Assembly: GCF_013249045.1 (NCBI RefSeq)
Contig: NZ_JABRWP010000009.1
Span: 1-64,000 of the forward strand
Reading direction: 5' to 3'
DNA length: 64,000 bases
DNA from: Winogradskyella eckloniae
GTDB lineage: Bacteria; Bacteroidota; Bacteroidia; Flavobacteriales; Flavobacteriaceae
Of this stretch, positions 27,371-37,565 are shown one piece after another (the stretch's first letter is position 1; each line of letters starts with the position of its first letter). The notes under the pieces were generated by a model, which was given only the letters and a program-made list of their open reading frames with translations, had not been told where the DNA came from and did no database searches. The translations under genes were made by a program, and so were the position numbers.

Positions 27371-28361
27371 ATCGTTTTAAAGTATCATTTTTAATAGTGG
27401 TTTCAGAAATCAAATGTCCAGTGAGTTGTGGTGCTTTGATACCTGATTTAAATTCGGTTTTTCCGATAAAAACTCTGGCTTCATCCCAAAGATTTTCGTC
27501 TATAAATGTTTGAAGCGTTTGCGAACCACCTTCAATAATTACAGAGTTTATATTTTCGTGATATAATAAGGTCGCAATTTGAATGGCAATTGGTTTTTCA
27601 AAATCAATAGTTTCAGACGTAATTCTAATGGTTTTAGCGTCGTTATTAAAAATTGAATAATCAGTATTTAATTTTGAAGTTCTATCCAAAACCACTCTAA
27701 TTGGGTTTTCACCAGACCAATCTCTAACGGTTAAACTCGGATTGTCAGCTACAACCGTATTGGTTCCCACTAAAATGGCTTGTTCTTCAGCACGCCATTT
27801 ATGGACTAATTGTCGTGAGTACTGGTTGGTTATCCAAACGGGTTTTTGTTCGTCCTTTTCTATAGGTGCCAAAAAACCATCAGCAGTTTCTGCCCATTTT
27901 AATAAAATATAAGGACGCTTTTTGTTGTGAAATGTAAAAAATCGTTTGTGATGCGCTTTGCATTCGGCTTCCAAAACGCCAACCGTTACATGGCAACCAG
28001 AAGCTCTAAGTTTTGCAATGCCTTTTCCGGCAACTTCAGGATTATCATCAATGCAACCTATAACCACGTTAGGTATGTTGTGTCTCACAATTAAATCGCT
28101 GCAAGGTGGTGTTTTTCCAAAATGACTGCAAGGTTCTAGTGTGACGTAAATCGTACTTTTGGCTAAAAGCGATTGGTCTTTTACGGCATTTATGGCATTA
28201 ACTTCGGCATGATTGCCACCATAAGCGCTTGTGAATCCTTCGGCAATAATTTGGTCGTTATAAACAATCACAGCACCAACCATTGGGTTAGGCCTTGTAA
28301 TTCCTAATCCGTTTTTGGCAATTTGCAAACAGCGTTTTATATAAGTTTCGTGCGTAGTCAA
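27357..28361 (-). CDS. ribD: Bifunctional riboflavin biosynthesis deaminase/reductase
   Basis: Catalyses the second and third steps of riboflavin synthesis: deamination of the pyrimidine and reduction of the ribose side chain. Residues 1-145 are the cytidine-deaminase-like half with zinc ligands HAEVNAINA (His52) and PCSHFGKTPPC; residues 150-334 are the DHFR-like reductase (RPYILLKWAETADGFLAP; VLDRTSKLN; VIIEGGSQTL). Length 334 is a little short of 360 but both halves are complete. No FMN riboswitch is evident. The HAD phosphatase follows with a 14-base overlap. Confidence 0.95.
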   Translation of the reverse strand: MTTHETYIKRCLQIAKNGLGITRPNPMVGAVIVYNDQIIAEGFTSAYGGNHAEVNAINAVKDQSLLAKSTIYVTLEPCSHFGKTPPCSDLIVRHNIPNVVIGCIDDNPEVAGKGIAKLRASGCHVTVGVLEAECKAHHKRFFTFHNKKRPYILLKWAETADGFLAPIEKDEQKPVWITNQYSRQLVHKWRAEEQAILVGTNTVVADNPSLTVRDWSGENPIRVVLDRTSKLNTDYSIFNNDAKTIRITSETIDFEKPIAIQIATLLYHENINSVIIEGGSQTLQTFIDENLWDEARVFIGKTEFKSGIKAPQLTGHLISETTIKNDTLKRYAKD

Positions 28362-28820
28362 CTAAAGTTTAATTTTTACATCTTGAATTTCGTCAACCGT
28401 ATATATAGACGAATAACCCATAATTTTATATTTAATATCGCCTTTGTAATGCACTTTTAAATTTTGAGATATAAGGCTTCCCAGTAGTCCACCTAAACTA
28501 CTCTTGTCAACAAGTTTTTCGGTATCAACGGCAACGGTTAATGGAATTGTGAAATTTTCGCGTTTAGGAACATCAAATTCGTCCGTTACAATTTTAGCGA
28601 CTTCAATTTCATTGATGTAGACTTTAAAATCATCTGTTTTTAACGTGCCACCAACATGATTTTTGTTAAGAAACAAAGCATCTACTTTTAATGTAATTGA
28701 TTTAGAGCTAGAGTCTACTATTTCAACATTATCGAGTCTAACAAATTCTGGTTTTTCTGTAACAGAACAGTTGAAAAGTAGTGTAAAAGTTAGGGAAAAC
28801 ATTAAGAGTCTTTTAAACAT
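28362..28820 (-). CDS. LEA14-like lipoprotein
   Basis: A 152-residue lipoprotein from the ATG at 28820: signal with Cys18 in LLFNCSV. The mature part resembles the water-stress/hypersensitive (WHy, LEA type 2) fold: SITLKVDALFLNKNHVGGTLKTDDFKVYINE and later FTIPLTVAVD. Upstream codons of the frame overlap the divergent acetyltransferase gene and are not plausible. The stop touches the ribD start (adjacent bases), so it leads the ribD operon. Function in bacteria unclear; an envelope role is implied by the lipid anchor. Confidence 0.75.
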   Translation of the reverse strand: MFKRLLMFSLTFTLLFNCSVTEKPEFVRLDNVEIVDSSSKSITLKVDALFLNKNHVGGTLKTDDFKVYINEIEVAKIVTDEFDVPKRENFTIPLTVAVDTEKLVDKSSLGGLLGSLISQNLKVHYKGDIKYKIMGYSSIYTVDEIQDVKIKL

Positions 28821-28837
28821 AAAAGTGTTTTTATATG

Positions 28838-28845
28838 TATTTTTG
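28838..28845 (+). promoter_or_regulatory. Promoter -7 box for GNAT-prmC-ligA
   Basis: TATTTTTG matches TAnnTTTG. No clear -33 element. It lies in the 49-base gap between the divergent lipoprotein and acetyltransferase genes, so both directions must be controlled from very little sequence. The predicted start of transcription is about 28851, 19 bases before the GTG start. Confidence 0.55.
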
Positions 28846-28869
28846 AAATTGTCTAAAAAATAGAATTTA

Positions 28870-29361
28870 GTGCGTAAAGATACTATTGTTATTCGAGAAA
28901 TTGAAGCTAAGGATAATCCTAAAATTGCAAAGGCCATTCGTAGTGTTTTAATAGAAATGGGTGTGCCAAAAGTAGGTACAGCTTATGAAGATGCGGCTTT
29001 AGATTGTATGACGGAAACCTACAACGCGCCAAAGAAAGCGTATTTTGTAGTTGAAGCTGGTAATGACATTATTGGAGGCGCAGGAATTTCGCCTTTAGAT
29101 AATTACGAAGGTAACATCTGCGAATTACAGAAAATGTATTTTATGCCTGAAGCTAGAGGTAAAGGTTTAGGCTCAGAAATGATGCAAAAATGTCTCGACT
29201 TTGCCAAGCAAGCAGGTTTTGAGCAATGTTATTTAGAAACTTTGCCTTATATGGATAATGCGCGCAAATTATACAGAAAAGTAGGTTTTAAGTCTATTGA
29301 TAAACCACTTGGAAACACAGGGCATTACTCATGTACGGTTTGGATGCTTAAAGATTTGTAG
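28870..29361 (+). CDS. GNAT-family N-acetyltransferase
   Basis: A 163-residue acetyltransferase starting at GTG (28870). N-terminal TIVIREIEAKDNPKIAKAIRSVL opens the fold; the acetyl-CoA loop is MPEARGKGLGSEMMQKCLDFA (about 94-114), and the motif B region is YMDNARKLYRKVGF. Compared with the other GNAT of this window it belongs to a different branch, resembling small MarR-fused acetyltransferase domains. Substrate unknown. prmC starts 3 bases after its stop, so the two are one operon. Confidence 0.86.
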   Translation: MRKDTIVIREIEAKDNPKIAKAIRSVLIEMGVPKVGTAYEDAALDCMTETYNAPKKAYFVVEAGNDIIGGAGISPLDNYEGNICELQKMYFMPEARGKGLGSEMMQKCLDFAKQAGFEQCYLETLPYMDNARKLYRKVGFKSIDKPLGNTGHYSCTVWMLKDL

Positions 29362-29364
29362 GTT

Positions 29365-30258
29365 ATGGTGCTAAAGGAACTTCAGAATATATTTCATAAC
29401 GAATTAGATGCTATTTATGGTCAGCATGAAGTGAATAGTTTATTCTATTTATGCACAGAGCACTATTTAAATGTACCAAGAATTCAATTAACGTTAGAAC
29501 CAGAATTAGCCATCACAAAACCTGAAACTGAAACGTTTTTTAAAGCCTTAGAACATTTAAAACAACAAAAACCAATTCAGTATTTATTGGGCGAAACCGA
29601 ATTTTTTGGATTGCCTTTTACTGTAAATGAAAACGTGTTGATTCCACGACCTGAAACAGAGGAGTTAGTTGATTTAATAATCCGAGATGTAGCATCGCGT
29701 TCAGTGCAATCGTCCTTAAAGATTTTGGACATTGGTACAGGTTCTGGTTGCATAGCGATTTCTTTAGCTAAAAACTTACCGAATGCTGAATTTTATGCAT
29801 TAGATGTCAGTCCAGAGGCTTTAAAGGTTGCAAAACAAAATTCGGAACTAAATAAGGTGGATATCAATTTTATCGAAGCTAATATTTTAGAGCTAGTTGA
29901 GAATTCTTCCCTTTGGGAAGATGTCGCTTTGCGACAGAAGGGCTCTTTCTTCGATATCATCGTTTCCAATCCACCATACGTTAGAAACCTAGAAAAACAA
30001 GAAATTAAACCCAATGTTTTAGACAACGAACCGCATTTGGCTTTGTTTGTAGAAGATGATAATCCATTAATTTTCTATAAAGCAATAACAGAATTCGCGA
30101 TAAAAAACTTAAAACCTAAAGGGCAATTGTATTTTGAAATTAATCAATATCTTGGAGAAGACACCATGGCTTTATTAACAGATGCTGAATTTGAAGCTGT
30201 TGAGCTATTGAAAGATTTGAACGGGAATGACAGAATGTTGAAGGGAACTAGAATTTAA
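29365..30258 (+). CDS. prmC: Release-factor glutamine methyltransferase
   Basis: Methylates the GGQ glutamine of release factors RF1 and RF2. The 297-residue protein has the helical N-terminal substrate domain (PIQYLLGETEFFGLPFTVNENVLIPRPETEELVD), the AdoMet motif ILDIGTGSGCIAISLAK (about 114-130) and the catalytic NPPY in IVSNPPYVRN. Between the AdoMet-binding strands and NPPY, residues about 179-196 (ENSSLWEDVALRQKGSFF) are encoded by a double palindrome and look like an inserted element that keeps the frame. Another odd segment is DVASRSVQSSLK just before the AdoMet motif. All catalytic parts are intact, so it should be functional. Confidence 0.94.
   Translation: MVLKELQNIFHNELDAIYGQHEVNSLFYLCTEHYLNVPRIQLTLEPELAITKPETETFFKALEHLKQQKPIQYLLGETEFFGLPFTVNENVLIPRPETEELVDLIIRDVASRSVQSSLKILDIGTGSGCIAISLAKNLPNAEFYALDVSPEALKVAKQNSELNKVDINFIEANILELVENSSLWEDVALRQKGSFFDIIVSNPPYVRNLEKQEIKPNVLDNEPHLALFVEDDNPLIFYKAITEFAIKNLKPKGQLYFEINQYLGEDTMALLTDAEFEAVELLKDLNGNDRMLKGTRI
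29905..29936. repeat. Tandem palindromes inside prmC
   Basis: Two adjacent perfect hairpins: TCTTCCC-TTT-GGGAAGA (29905-29921) and TGTCGC-TTT-GCGACA (29922-29936). Together they cover 32 bases with no gap and are read in frame within prmC. The GC content and symmetry are unlike neighbouring coding sequence and resemble a short dispersed palindromic element. Confidence 0.8.
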
Positions 30259-32280
<2,022 letters not shown>

Positions 32281-32351
32281 ATTCCTACGTAAAATCGACT
32301 ATTTATTCGACGAAATACATAATTTTAACGTTAAAGTGTAAAAAAAATGTT

Positions 32352-32359
32352 TATATTTG
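32352..32359 (+). promoter_or_regulatory. Promoter -7 box for the 8-helix membrane protein
   Basis: TATATTTG matches TAnnTTTG exactly, with no evident -33 element. Predicted start of transcription is near 32365, leaving a leader of about 18 bases before the ATG at 32384. Confidence 0.6.
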
Positions 32360-32383
32360 CTTCAGAAATAAGGGAGTATAATA

Positions 32384-33136
32384 ATGTTGATAAACAGAAT
32401 AATAAAGATTGCGTTGCTACTTTTTGGAGGCGTTTATGTTTTATTACAAGGATTAGCCTTGGAAATAGAAGGTGCTTTTCTGGGTGCAGTGCTGCTTAGT
32501 ATACTCACAGTGTTATATATTGGTTGGACAAAGCATAAGTCTAAATTTTTTATTTCCTTTTTGGTGACCTTTACTTTAGGGCAAATTTTAGGAGCGATTT
32601 CTTGGCATTTGCCAGAAACAAAACCCAATGATATAAATTACTTATACTTTATTACGAATGCGCTGTATATTTTAGCTTACGTTCTACTTATATTAAAAAC
32701 GATAAAACAGCTAAATTTAAGAACGGTATTTTCAGAATTAACAATACCTATATTAGTCTTGGTGGTTTTAGATATTTTTTGTGTGACATTAATTTCAAAC
32801 ACCACAATAGACGTATTAACAACGTCACAATATATTTTGGAATATGTTTATAATGGTGTTATTATGGCGTTATTATCTATTGCGTTGATTGATTACATGT
32901 ATCGCAATAATTCTAAGTCTATGCTGTTTTTATTAGCGACTATATTTATAACGTTTTCTGAAATTATTCAATTAGCCTATTTTTATATTTTAAATGACGA
33001 GAACTTAGGATTTGTCTACGCGTTATTCCTGATAGTGGCCTTTTTCTTTTTTTACATTCAATCGCAATACAAGGTTACAGATCCTGTAGCCGATTATATA
33101 GAAGAATCATTAGGTGTTGAGAACACTAAAGCCTAA
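32384..33136 (+). CDS. Polytopic membrane protein, unknown function
   Basis: A 250-residue protein with about eight hydrophobic helices spread from residue 5 to 230 and a short acidic tail (DYIEESLGVENTKA). No motif is recognised; the overall layout recalls YhhN-like lysoplasmalogenases, but the characteristic residues of that family are not visible to me, so I do not make that call. It has its own promoter and is convergent with the nucleotidase pair. Confidence 0.75.
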   Translation: MLINRIIKIALLLFGGVYVLLQGLALEIEGAFLGAVLLSILTVLYIGWTKHKSKFFISFLVTFTLGQILGAISWHLPETKPNDINYLYFITNALYILAYVLLILKTIKQLNLRTVFSELTIPILVLVVLDIFCVTLISNTTIDVLTTSQYILEYVYNGVIMALLSIALIDYMYRNNSKSMLFLLATIFITFSEIIQLAYFYILNDENLGFVYALFLIVAFFFFYIQSQYKVTDPVADYIEESLGVENTKA

Positions 33137-33163
33137 TAATAAAATATATACTTAACGTATTAA

Positions 33164-34081
33164 CTATACCATAATAGAAGCACCATCTGCTTTTATGTTT
33201 TTTCCAGAACTGAAATAAAAGTCCACTTTTCCAAGATACAAACCATAGCAACCAACTTGGTTTACCAATACGTCTTTACCTTCGCTATTTTTTTCAATGG
33301 TCGGTTTTGGTAAAAATGTATGTGTATGGCCACCAATGATGAGATCTATATTTTTTGTAGCACGAGCTAATTTTATATCACTAACCTTATTTGGTTTATT
33401 TTTGTATTCATAACCAATATGTGATAAACAAATAATTAAATCACATTTTTCTTCTTCCTTTAAAATTCGAGACATGTCTTGTGCTTTTTCAATAGGATCA
33501 TGATACACGGTTTCTTTGTACATTTTTTTGTCTACAAGGCCTTCTAATTTTATACCTACACCAAAAACACCTATGCGTATACCGTCTTTAATTAAAATTT
33601 TATAAGGTTTTATATGTGTGTCCATAACCGTATTAGAAAAATCATAATTAGCCGAAACGAATTCAAAATCAGCATGAGGAATTTGAGCGTAAAGCCCATC
33701 AATTCCATTATCAAAGTCATGGTTACCTATTGTTGCTAAGTCGTACTTTAGCATACTCATTAACTTAAATTCTAATTCGCCACCATAATAATTAAAGTAA
33801 GGTGTGCCTTGAAAAATATCTCCAGCATCTAATAGGAGTGTGTTAGGATTTTCGAGTCTTATAGATTCTACCAATGTTGCGCGTCTTGCCACACCACCTT
33901 TATTTGCATTTCTTCCATCATCTGGTCCAAAAGGGTCAATATGGCTATGCACATCATTGGTGTGTAGAATGGTAATTTTTTTCGTTTTAGACGAATCAAA
34001 GGATTGTAAACTAAGTCCGCCAACACCAGCTAATAGTGTTGCAGCAGTGGATTTTTGAATAAATTGTCTTCTTTTCATCAT
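33164..34081 (-). CDS. Metallophosphatase half of a split 5'-nucleotidase
   Basis: A 305-residue calcineurin-like phosphoesterase with all metal motifs: LHTNDVHSHIDPF (about 38-50), LLDAGDIFQGTP (about 80-91), TIGNHDFDNG (about 116-125), CLSHIGYEY and IIGGHTHTFLPKP. The N-terminus RRRQFIQKSTAATLL (MMKRRQF start) has the twin-arginine pattern RRQF, implying folded export by Tat. Normal 5'-nucleotidases (UshA type) carry a C-terminal substrate domain; here that domain is a separate upstream gene that overlaps this start by one base. Likely periplasmic nucleotide scavenging, with the two proteins acting together. Confidence 0.88.
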   Translation of the reverse strand: MMKRRQFIQKSTAATLLAGVGGLSLQSFDSSKTKKITILHTNDVHSHIDPFGPDDGRNANKGGVARRATLVESIRLENPNTLLLDAGDIFQGTPYFNYYGGELEFKLMSMLKYDLATIGNHDFDNGIDGLYAQIPHADFEFVSANYDFSNTVMDTHIKPYKILIKDGIRIGVFGVGIKLEGLVDKKMYKETVYHDPIEKAQDMSRILKEEEKCDLIICLSHIGYEYKNKPNKVSDIKLARATKNIDLIIGGHTHTFLPKPTIEKNSEGKDVLVNQVGCYGLYLGKVDFYFSSGKNIKADGASIMV

Positions 34082-34839
34082 TAGTTCTTTAATTTGATAA
34101 ATCTGTTATCGCGTTTTGGACTTAAGGTATCTGTTTTCTTAAAATTATCTATTAATACGTTTCTAATTTTATAATCTAAAACGGTTAAGCCTTCGTTTGG
34201 TTGAAAAAAGGTCATGCCGTCGCCACCATTATAGAGGTAATCGTTAGTGGCAACATAATAGATTTTATTGACATCAATAGGTGAATCTAAAACAGTCGCA
34301 GATTTAATTTTGTCGTCTGCTGTTAAAGTGAGTTGTAATTGTTTTGAAACAGGATGAGCACGTTTTGCTTTAGCCAAATAAGTCATCATTTCATTAACTT
34401 TATTACCTTTCATGGCTACAACGACTACAGCGTTTTCAAAAGGCATTACTTCGTAAGCTGTTCTTGTAGTAATGTTTCCTTTAGAAATTATGGCCCGAAT
34501 TCCACCGTGATTTAGTAAAACAAAATCAATGTTTTTTCCCGTTTTTTCTGAAAACACCGGATTGCTTTCTGCGAATACAGCATCAGCCATTAAATTGCCA
34601 ATAGCTGTGTTTAATTCACCATCAGATTTTGAGTAGGTTTCTGGTGCATAGGATATTATGTTGTTCATGTCTTGGTTAACATGTTCTCTGTAAGGTTTAA
34701 TAAATGCTTCTACGGCTTTATTGGATTCTATATGTTCATCGATATTAAGACGTTTGCCTTCAATTTTTGAAACTTTTTGCGTAGAACAAGAAAAAATGAG
34801 AAGTAAAAAACAAAGTTTTAAAGTATGTTTGATAGTCAT
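34081..34839 (-). CDS. 5'-nucleotidase C-terminal domain lipoprotein
   Basis: A 252-residue lipoprotein (Cys18 in LIFSCST) made only of the UshA-type C-terminal substrate-binding domain: ELNTAIGNLMADAVFAE (about 76-92), VLLNHGGIRAIISKGNIT (about 107-124), PFENAVVVVAMKG and YNGGDGMTFF. It lacks the metal-binding half, which follows as the next gene with a one-base overlap. Order is reversed compared with the fused enzyme. The lipid anchor would keep the substrate domain at the membrane while its partner is Tat-exported. Confidence 0.88.
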   Translation of the reverse strand: MTIKHTLKLCFLLLIFSCSTQKVSKIEGKRLNIDEHIESNKAVEAFIKPYREHVNQDMNNIISYAPETYSKSDGELNTAIGNLMADAVFAESNPVFSEKTGKNIDFVLLNHGGIRAIISKGNITTRTAYEVMPFENAVVVVAMKGNKVNEMMTYLAKAKRAHPVSKQLQLTLTADDKIKSATVLDSPIDVNKIYYVATNDYLYNGGDGMTFFQPNEGLTVLDYKIRNVLIDNFKKTDTLSPKRDNRFIKLKN

Positions 34840-34857
34840 TGAATAACTTATATAAAG

Positions 34858-34892
34858 TTTGTATTAAAATGTGAGTGCTTTTATTAAATTTG
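34858..34892 (+). promoter_or_regulatory. Promoter for the DUF6913-dapA pair
   Basis: TTTG at 34858-34861 and TAAATTTG at 34885-34892, separated by 23 bases, fit the Bacteroidota pattern with slightly wide spacing. The predicted start of transcription is about 34898, 13 bases before the ATG at 34911. Confidence 0.6.
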
Positions 34893-34910
34893 CACAAAGG
34901 CTAAAGATAA

Positions 34911-35429
34911 ATGATTTTAAAAGCATTTAAAGAAAAATCAAATCGAAAATATGTGAACAAATTGTTGGCAGAACGTAAATCTTCTGTAAACAATGATAAA
35001 GTTAAGACAGTTGCGGTTTTATTAAATGCTAGTGAATTTCATGAATTTGAGGTGTTTAGGGTGTATTTTAAAGAATTAGGATTAAATTCTCCTAAGCATA
35101 AAATTGTGGCCTTTACTATGGACGATAAGTTAGAGCATAATCAATGGAATGCGCATTTTAGTCCTAAAGATTTTGGCTGGAACGGAAAAATAAAAAATTT
35201 AGATTTGCAATCTTTTATTGACGAACCATTTGATATGTTGATTTGTTTTTTTAAAAATCCGGTTTTACAATTAAATCAAATGACAGCAGTCTCTAATGCC
35301 AATTTTAAAGTTGGAATATCAAAAGAAGATGAAAGACTTTATGATTTAATAATTGATGTAGAGTTAAAAAACATCAACATTTTTAAACAAGAATTAAAGA
35401 AATATTTAAACATACTAAAAAAATTATAA
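34911..35429 (+). CDS. DUF6913-like cytosolic protein
   Basis: A 172-residue soluble protein without signal or membrane segment. It looks like an alpha/beta fold: VKTVAVLLNASEFHEFEVFRVYFKELG, then KHKIVAFTM, SPKDFGWNGKIKN and DMLICFFKNPVLQLNQMT. The stop overlaps the dapA ATG by one base (TAATG), so it is translationally coupled to lysine/peptidoglycan precursor synthesis. From memory this matches DUF6913, which in flavobacteria sits before dapA. Function unknown. Confidence 0.75.
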   Translation: MILKAFKEKSNRKYVNKLLAERKSSVNNDKVKTVAVLLNASEFHEFEVFRVYFKELGLNSPKHKIVAFTMDDKLEHNQWNAHFSPKDFGWNGKIKNLDLQSFIDEPFDMLICFFKNPVLQLNQMTAVSNANFKVGISKEDERLYDLIIDVELKNINIFKQELKKYLNILKKL

Positions 35430-36313
35430 TGAAAAAGTTTATAGGAACTGGTGTTGCACTAATCACACCTTTTAATTCAGATTTGAGTATAGACTTTGAT
35501 GCATTAGAGCGTCTTGTAGAATATAACATAGCCAACGGAACTGATTATTTGGTCATAAGCGGAACAACAGGAGAAAGTGTTACAGTAACTGCTGAAGAAA
35601 AAAAGGAATTAATTGCTTTTATTGTTAAAGTAAATAATGGAAGACTACCTTTAGTTTTAGGTATAGGAGGTAACAACACTGCAACTGTAGTAAAAGAAAT
35701 AAAGACTACAGATTTTTCTGCTATAGATGGTATTCTGTCAGTATCTCCATATTATAGCAAGCCAACACAAGAAGGGATTTATCAACATTTCAAGGCGATT
35801 GCAACAGTAGCACCTAAACCTATAATATTATATAATGTTCCAGGTAGAACGTCTTCTAATATGCTACCAGAAACAACAATAAGATTAGCAAAAGATTTTG
35901 ATAATATAGTTGCCGTAAAAGAAGCAGGTAATAATGTGCATCAGTATTTAGAGCTATTAAGAACAAAGCCAAAAGAATTTTTGGTACTATCTGGTGATGA
36001 TGATTTAGCTTTGGGTGTAGCTTTAGCAGGTGGTTCTGGTGTTATTTCGGTTATAGGACAAGCGTTACCAAAGGAATTTTCTGAAATGATACGATTAGGT
36101 ATAGCTCGAAAAGCCAAGGAAGCTTATGATATTCATTTTAAATTAATGCCAATAGTAGGTTTAATATTTTCAGAGAATAATCCTGCAGGAATAAAAGCCG
36201 TTTTAGAATGTCTTAATATTTCAAATTCGTATGTGCGTTTGCCATTAGTAGAAGCTACAGAAAACCTAAAGCACGAGATAAAAGAAGCGCTAAAAGTATT
36301 AGGTAAAAGTTAA
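35429..36313 (+). CDS. dapA: 4-Hydroxy-tetrahydrodipicolinate synthase
   Basis: Condenses pyruvate and aspartate semialdehyde at the start of the diaminopimelate branch. The 294-residue TIM barrel has GTTGESVTV (about 46-54), the tyrosine in IILYNVPGRTSS (about 130-141) and the Schiff-base lysine in NIVAVKEAGNN (about 161-165). LSGDDDLALG follows. Length is normal. It is coupled to the upstream DUF6913-like gene by a one-base overlap, and bamD follows under a separate promoter. Confidence 0.96.
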   Translation: MKKFIGTGVALITPFNSDLSIDFDALERLVEYNIANGTDYLVISGTTGESVTVTAEEKKELIAFIVKVNNGRLPLVLGIGGNNTATVVKEIKTTDFSAIDGILSVSPYYSKPTQEGIYQHFKAIATVAPKPIILYNVPGRTSSNMLPETTIRLAKDFDNIVAVKEAGNNVHQYLELLRTKPKEFLVLSGDDDLALGVALAGGSGVISVIGQALPKEFSEMIRLGIARKAKEAYDIHFKLMPIVGLIFSENNPAGIKAVLECLNISNSYVRLPLVEATENLKHEIKEALKVLGKS

Positions 36314-36395
36314 ACTTTATATAAATACGAAGTTAGCCTAGAAACAACCATTAATTTAGCCAATAATAATTGTTTTTAAATTCCGTTTATAATGT

Positions 36396-36403
36396 TTACT
36401 TTT
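36396..36403 (+). promoter_or_regulatory. Promoter -7 box for the bamD operon
   Basis: TACTTTTG matches TAnnTTTG, with TTG at 36370-36372 as a possible -33 element 23 bases upstream. It covers the in-frame ATG at 36392, which therefore cannot be the bamD start, and supports the ATG at 36422. Confidence 0.65.
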
Positions 36404-36421
36404 GCATTCTGTTTAAAATTT

Positions 36422-37222
36422 ATGAAGAGAGGATTCTATATATTAGTTCTAGCCATAGTTTTGGTGTCGTGTAGTGATTTTCAGAAAACCTTAAAATCTG
36501 AAGATACATCAGCTAAGTTTGAAATGGCAGAAGAACTTTACAATACTGGAAAGTGGTCTAAATCATTTAGACTATTAGATCAAATTCTTCAAAAGTATAG
36601 AGGGAAGCCTCAAGCAGAAAAATTAACATTTATGCATGCCATGTGTTTGTATAATATGAAAGAATATTACAGGTCGAGTTACCATTTAGATAAATTTACA
36701 GATATATATCCTCAAAGTGAAAAGGCTGAAGAAGCGTCATTTTTATCTGCAAAAGGCTATTATTATAATTCACCAGTGTATTCTAAGGAACAAAAAGAAA
36801 CGATTGAGGCCATTGAAAAGTTTCAATTATTTGTGAATGCGCATCCAAATTCTCAATATTTAAATGAAGCGAATTCACTTGTAAAAGAACTAGATTTTAA
36901 ATTAGAGAAGAAAGCATTTGAAATTGCTAAGCAATACGATTTAATAAAGGATTATAAAGCTTCAATTAAGTCATTTAATAACTTCTTGTTAGAGTTTCCA
37001 GGAACTACCTTGAGAAGTGAAGCGTTTTACTACAGACTCGATGCTGCTTATAATTTAGCGATTTTAAGTGTAGATTATTTAAAAGAAGAACGATTAAATG
37101 ACGCCATAGGTTATTATAATGCATTAAAGAAAGCATATCCCAACACAACAAATCTTGAGAATGCAACCGTAATGTATAACCATTTACAAGAGGAGTTAAA
37201 GACAATAATGACAAAAAGTTAA
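36422..37222 (+). CDS. bamD: Outer-membrane assembly lipoprotein BamD
   Basis: A 266-residue lipoprotein of the BAM complex that inserts beta-barrels in the outer membrane. Signal with Cys17 (VLVSCSD), then about five TPR repeats from 35 to 255 (AEELYNTGKWSKSFRLLDQILQKYRGKPQAEKLTF and so on; DIYPQSEKAEEASFLSAKGYY; HPNSQYLNEANSL). The start is fixed at 36422 by the lipobox position and the promoter box upstream. It leads an operon with rpoZ, coaBC and a DUF4835 gene, a conserved arrangement in flavobacteria. Confidence 0.93.
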   Translation: MKRGFYILVLAIVLVSCSDFQKTLKSEDTSAKFEMAEELYNTGKWSKSFRLLDQILQKYRGKPQAEKLTFMHAMCLYNMKEYYRSSYHLDKFTDIYPQSEKAEEASFLSAKGYYYNSPVYSKEQKETIEAIEKFQLFVNAHPNSQYLNEANSLVKELDFKLEKKAFEIAKQYDLIKDYKASIKSFNNFLLEFPGTTLRSEAFYYRLDAAYNLAILSVDYLKEERLNDAIGYYNALKKAYPNTTNLENATVMYNHLQEELKTIMTKS

Positions 37223-37234
37223 ACTATTATAACA

Positions 37235-37561
37235 ATGGATTTAAAAAAGACAGATGCACCAGTAAGTTCAGTAACTTACAATAGAAATGAGATAGATGCG
37301 CCTACAGACAATATTTATGAGGCAATTTCTGTTATTGCAAAGCGTGCAGAGCAAATTAATACAGATATAAGAAGAGAGTTAATTGACAAGCTAGAAGAGT
37401 TTGCAACATATAACGATAGTCTTGAAGAAATTTTTGAAAACAAAGAACAAATAGAAGTTTCTAAGTTTTATGAAAAATTACCAAAGCCACATGCATTAGC
37501 TGTAAAGGAATGGTTAGATGATAAGATTTATCATAGAAATACTGACGATCCTCAGCCTTAA
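37235..37561 (+). CDS. rpoZ: RNA polymerase omega subunit, Bacteroidota type
   Basis: A 108-residue protein of the divergent Bacteroidota omega family: DAPTDNIYEAISVIAKRAEQINTDIRRELIDKLEEF (about 22-57) corresponds to the NRFEL...RARQL part of ordinary omega, with the conserved pattern A-x-RA(E)QI. The C-terminus is acidic and longer than needed. It helps fold and stabilise the beta' subunit. It lies 12 bases after bamD and 4 before coaBC, the usual flavobacterial order. Confidence 0.88.
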   Translation: MDLKKTDAPVSSVTYNRNEIDAPTDNIYEAISVIAKRAEQINTDIRRELIDKLEEFATYNDSLEEIFENKEQIEVSKFYEKLPKPHALAVKEWLDDKIYHRNTDDPQP

Positions 37562-37565
37562 TTAA

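Noticed and set aside
27357..28361. FMN riboswitch before ribD
   Set aside because: ribD is the second gene of its operon and follows the lipoprotein gene directly; the 49-base gap upstream of the operon is too short for the conserved FMN aptamer and lacks its motifs.
29690..29725. Second mobile insertion in prmC (DVASRSVQSSLK)
   Set aside because: The encoded residues are unusual for the family, but the DNA shows no palindrome or repeat, so ordinary loop variation explains it.
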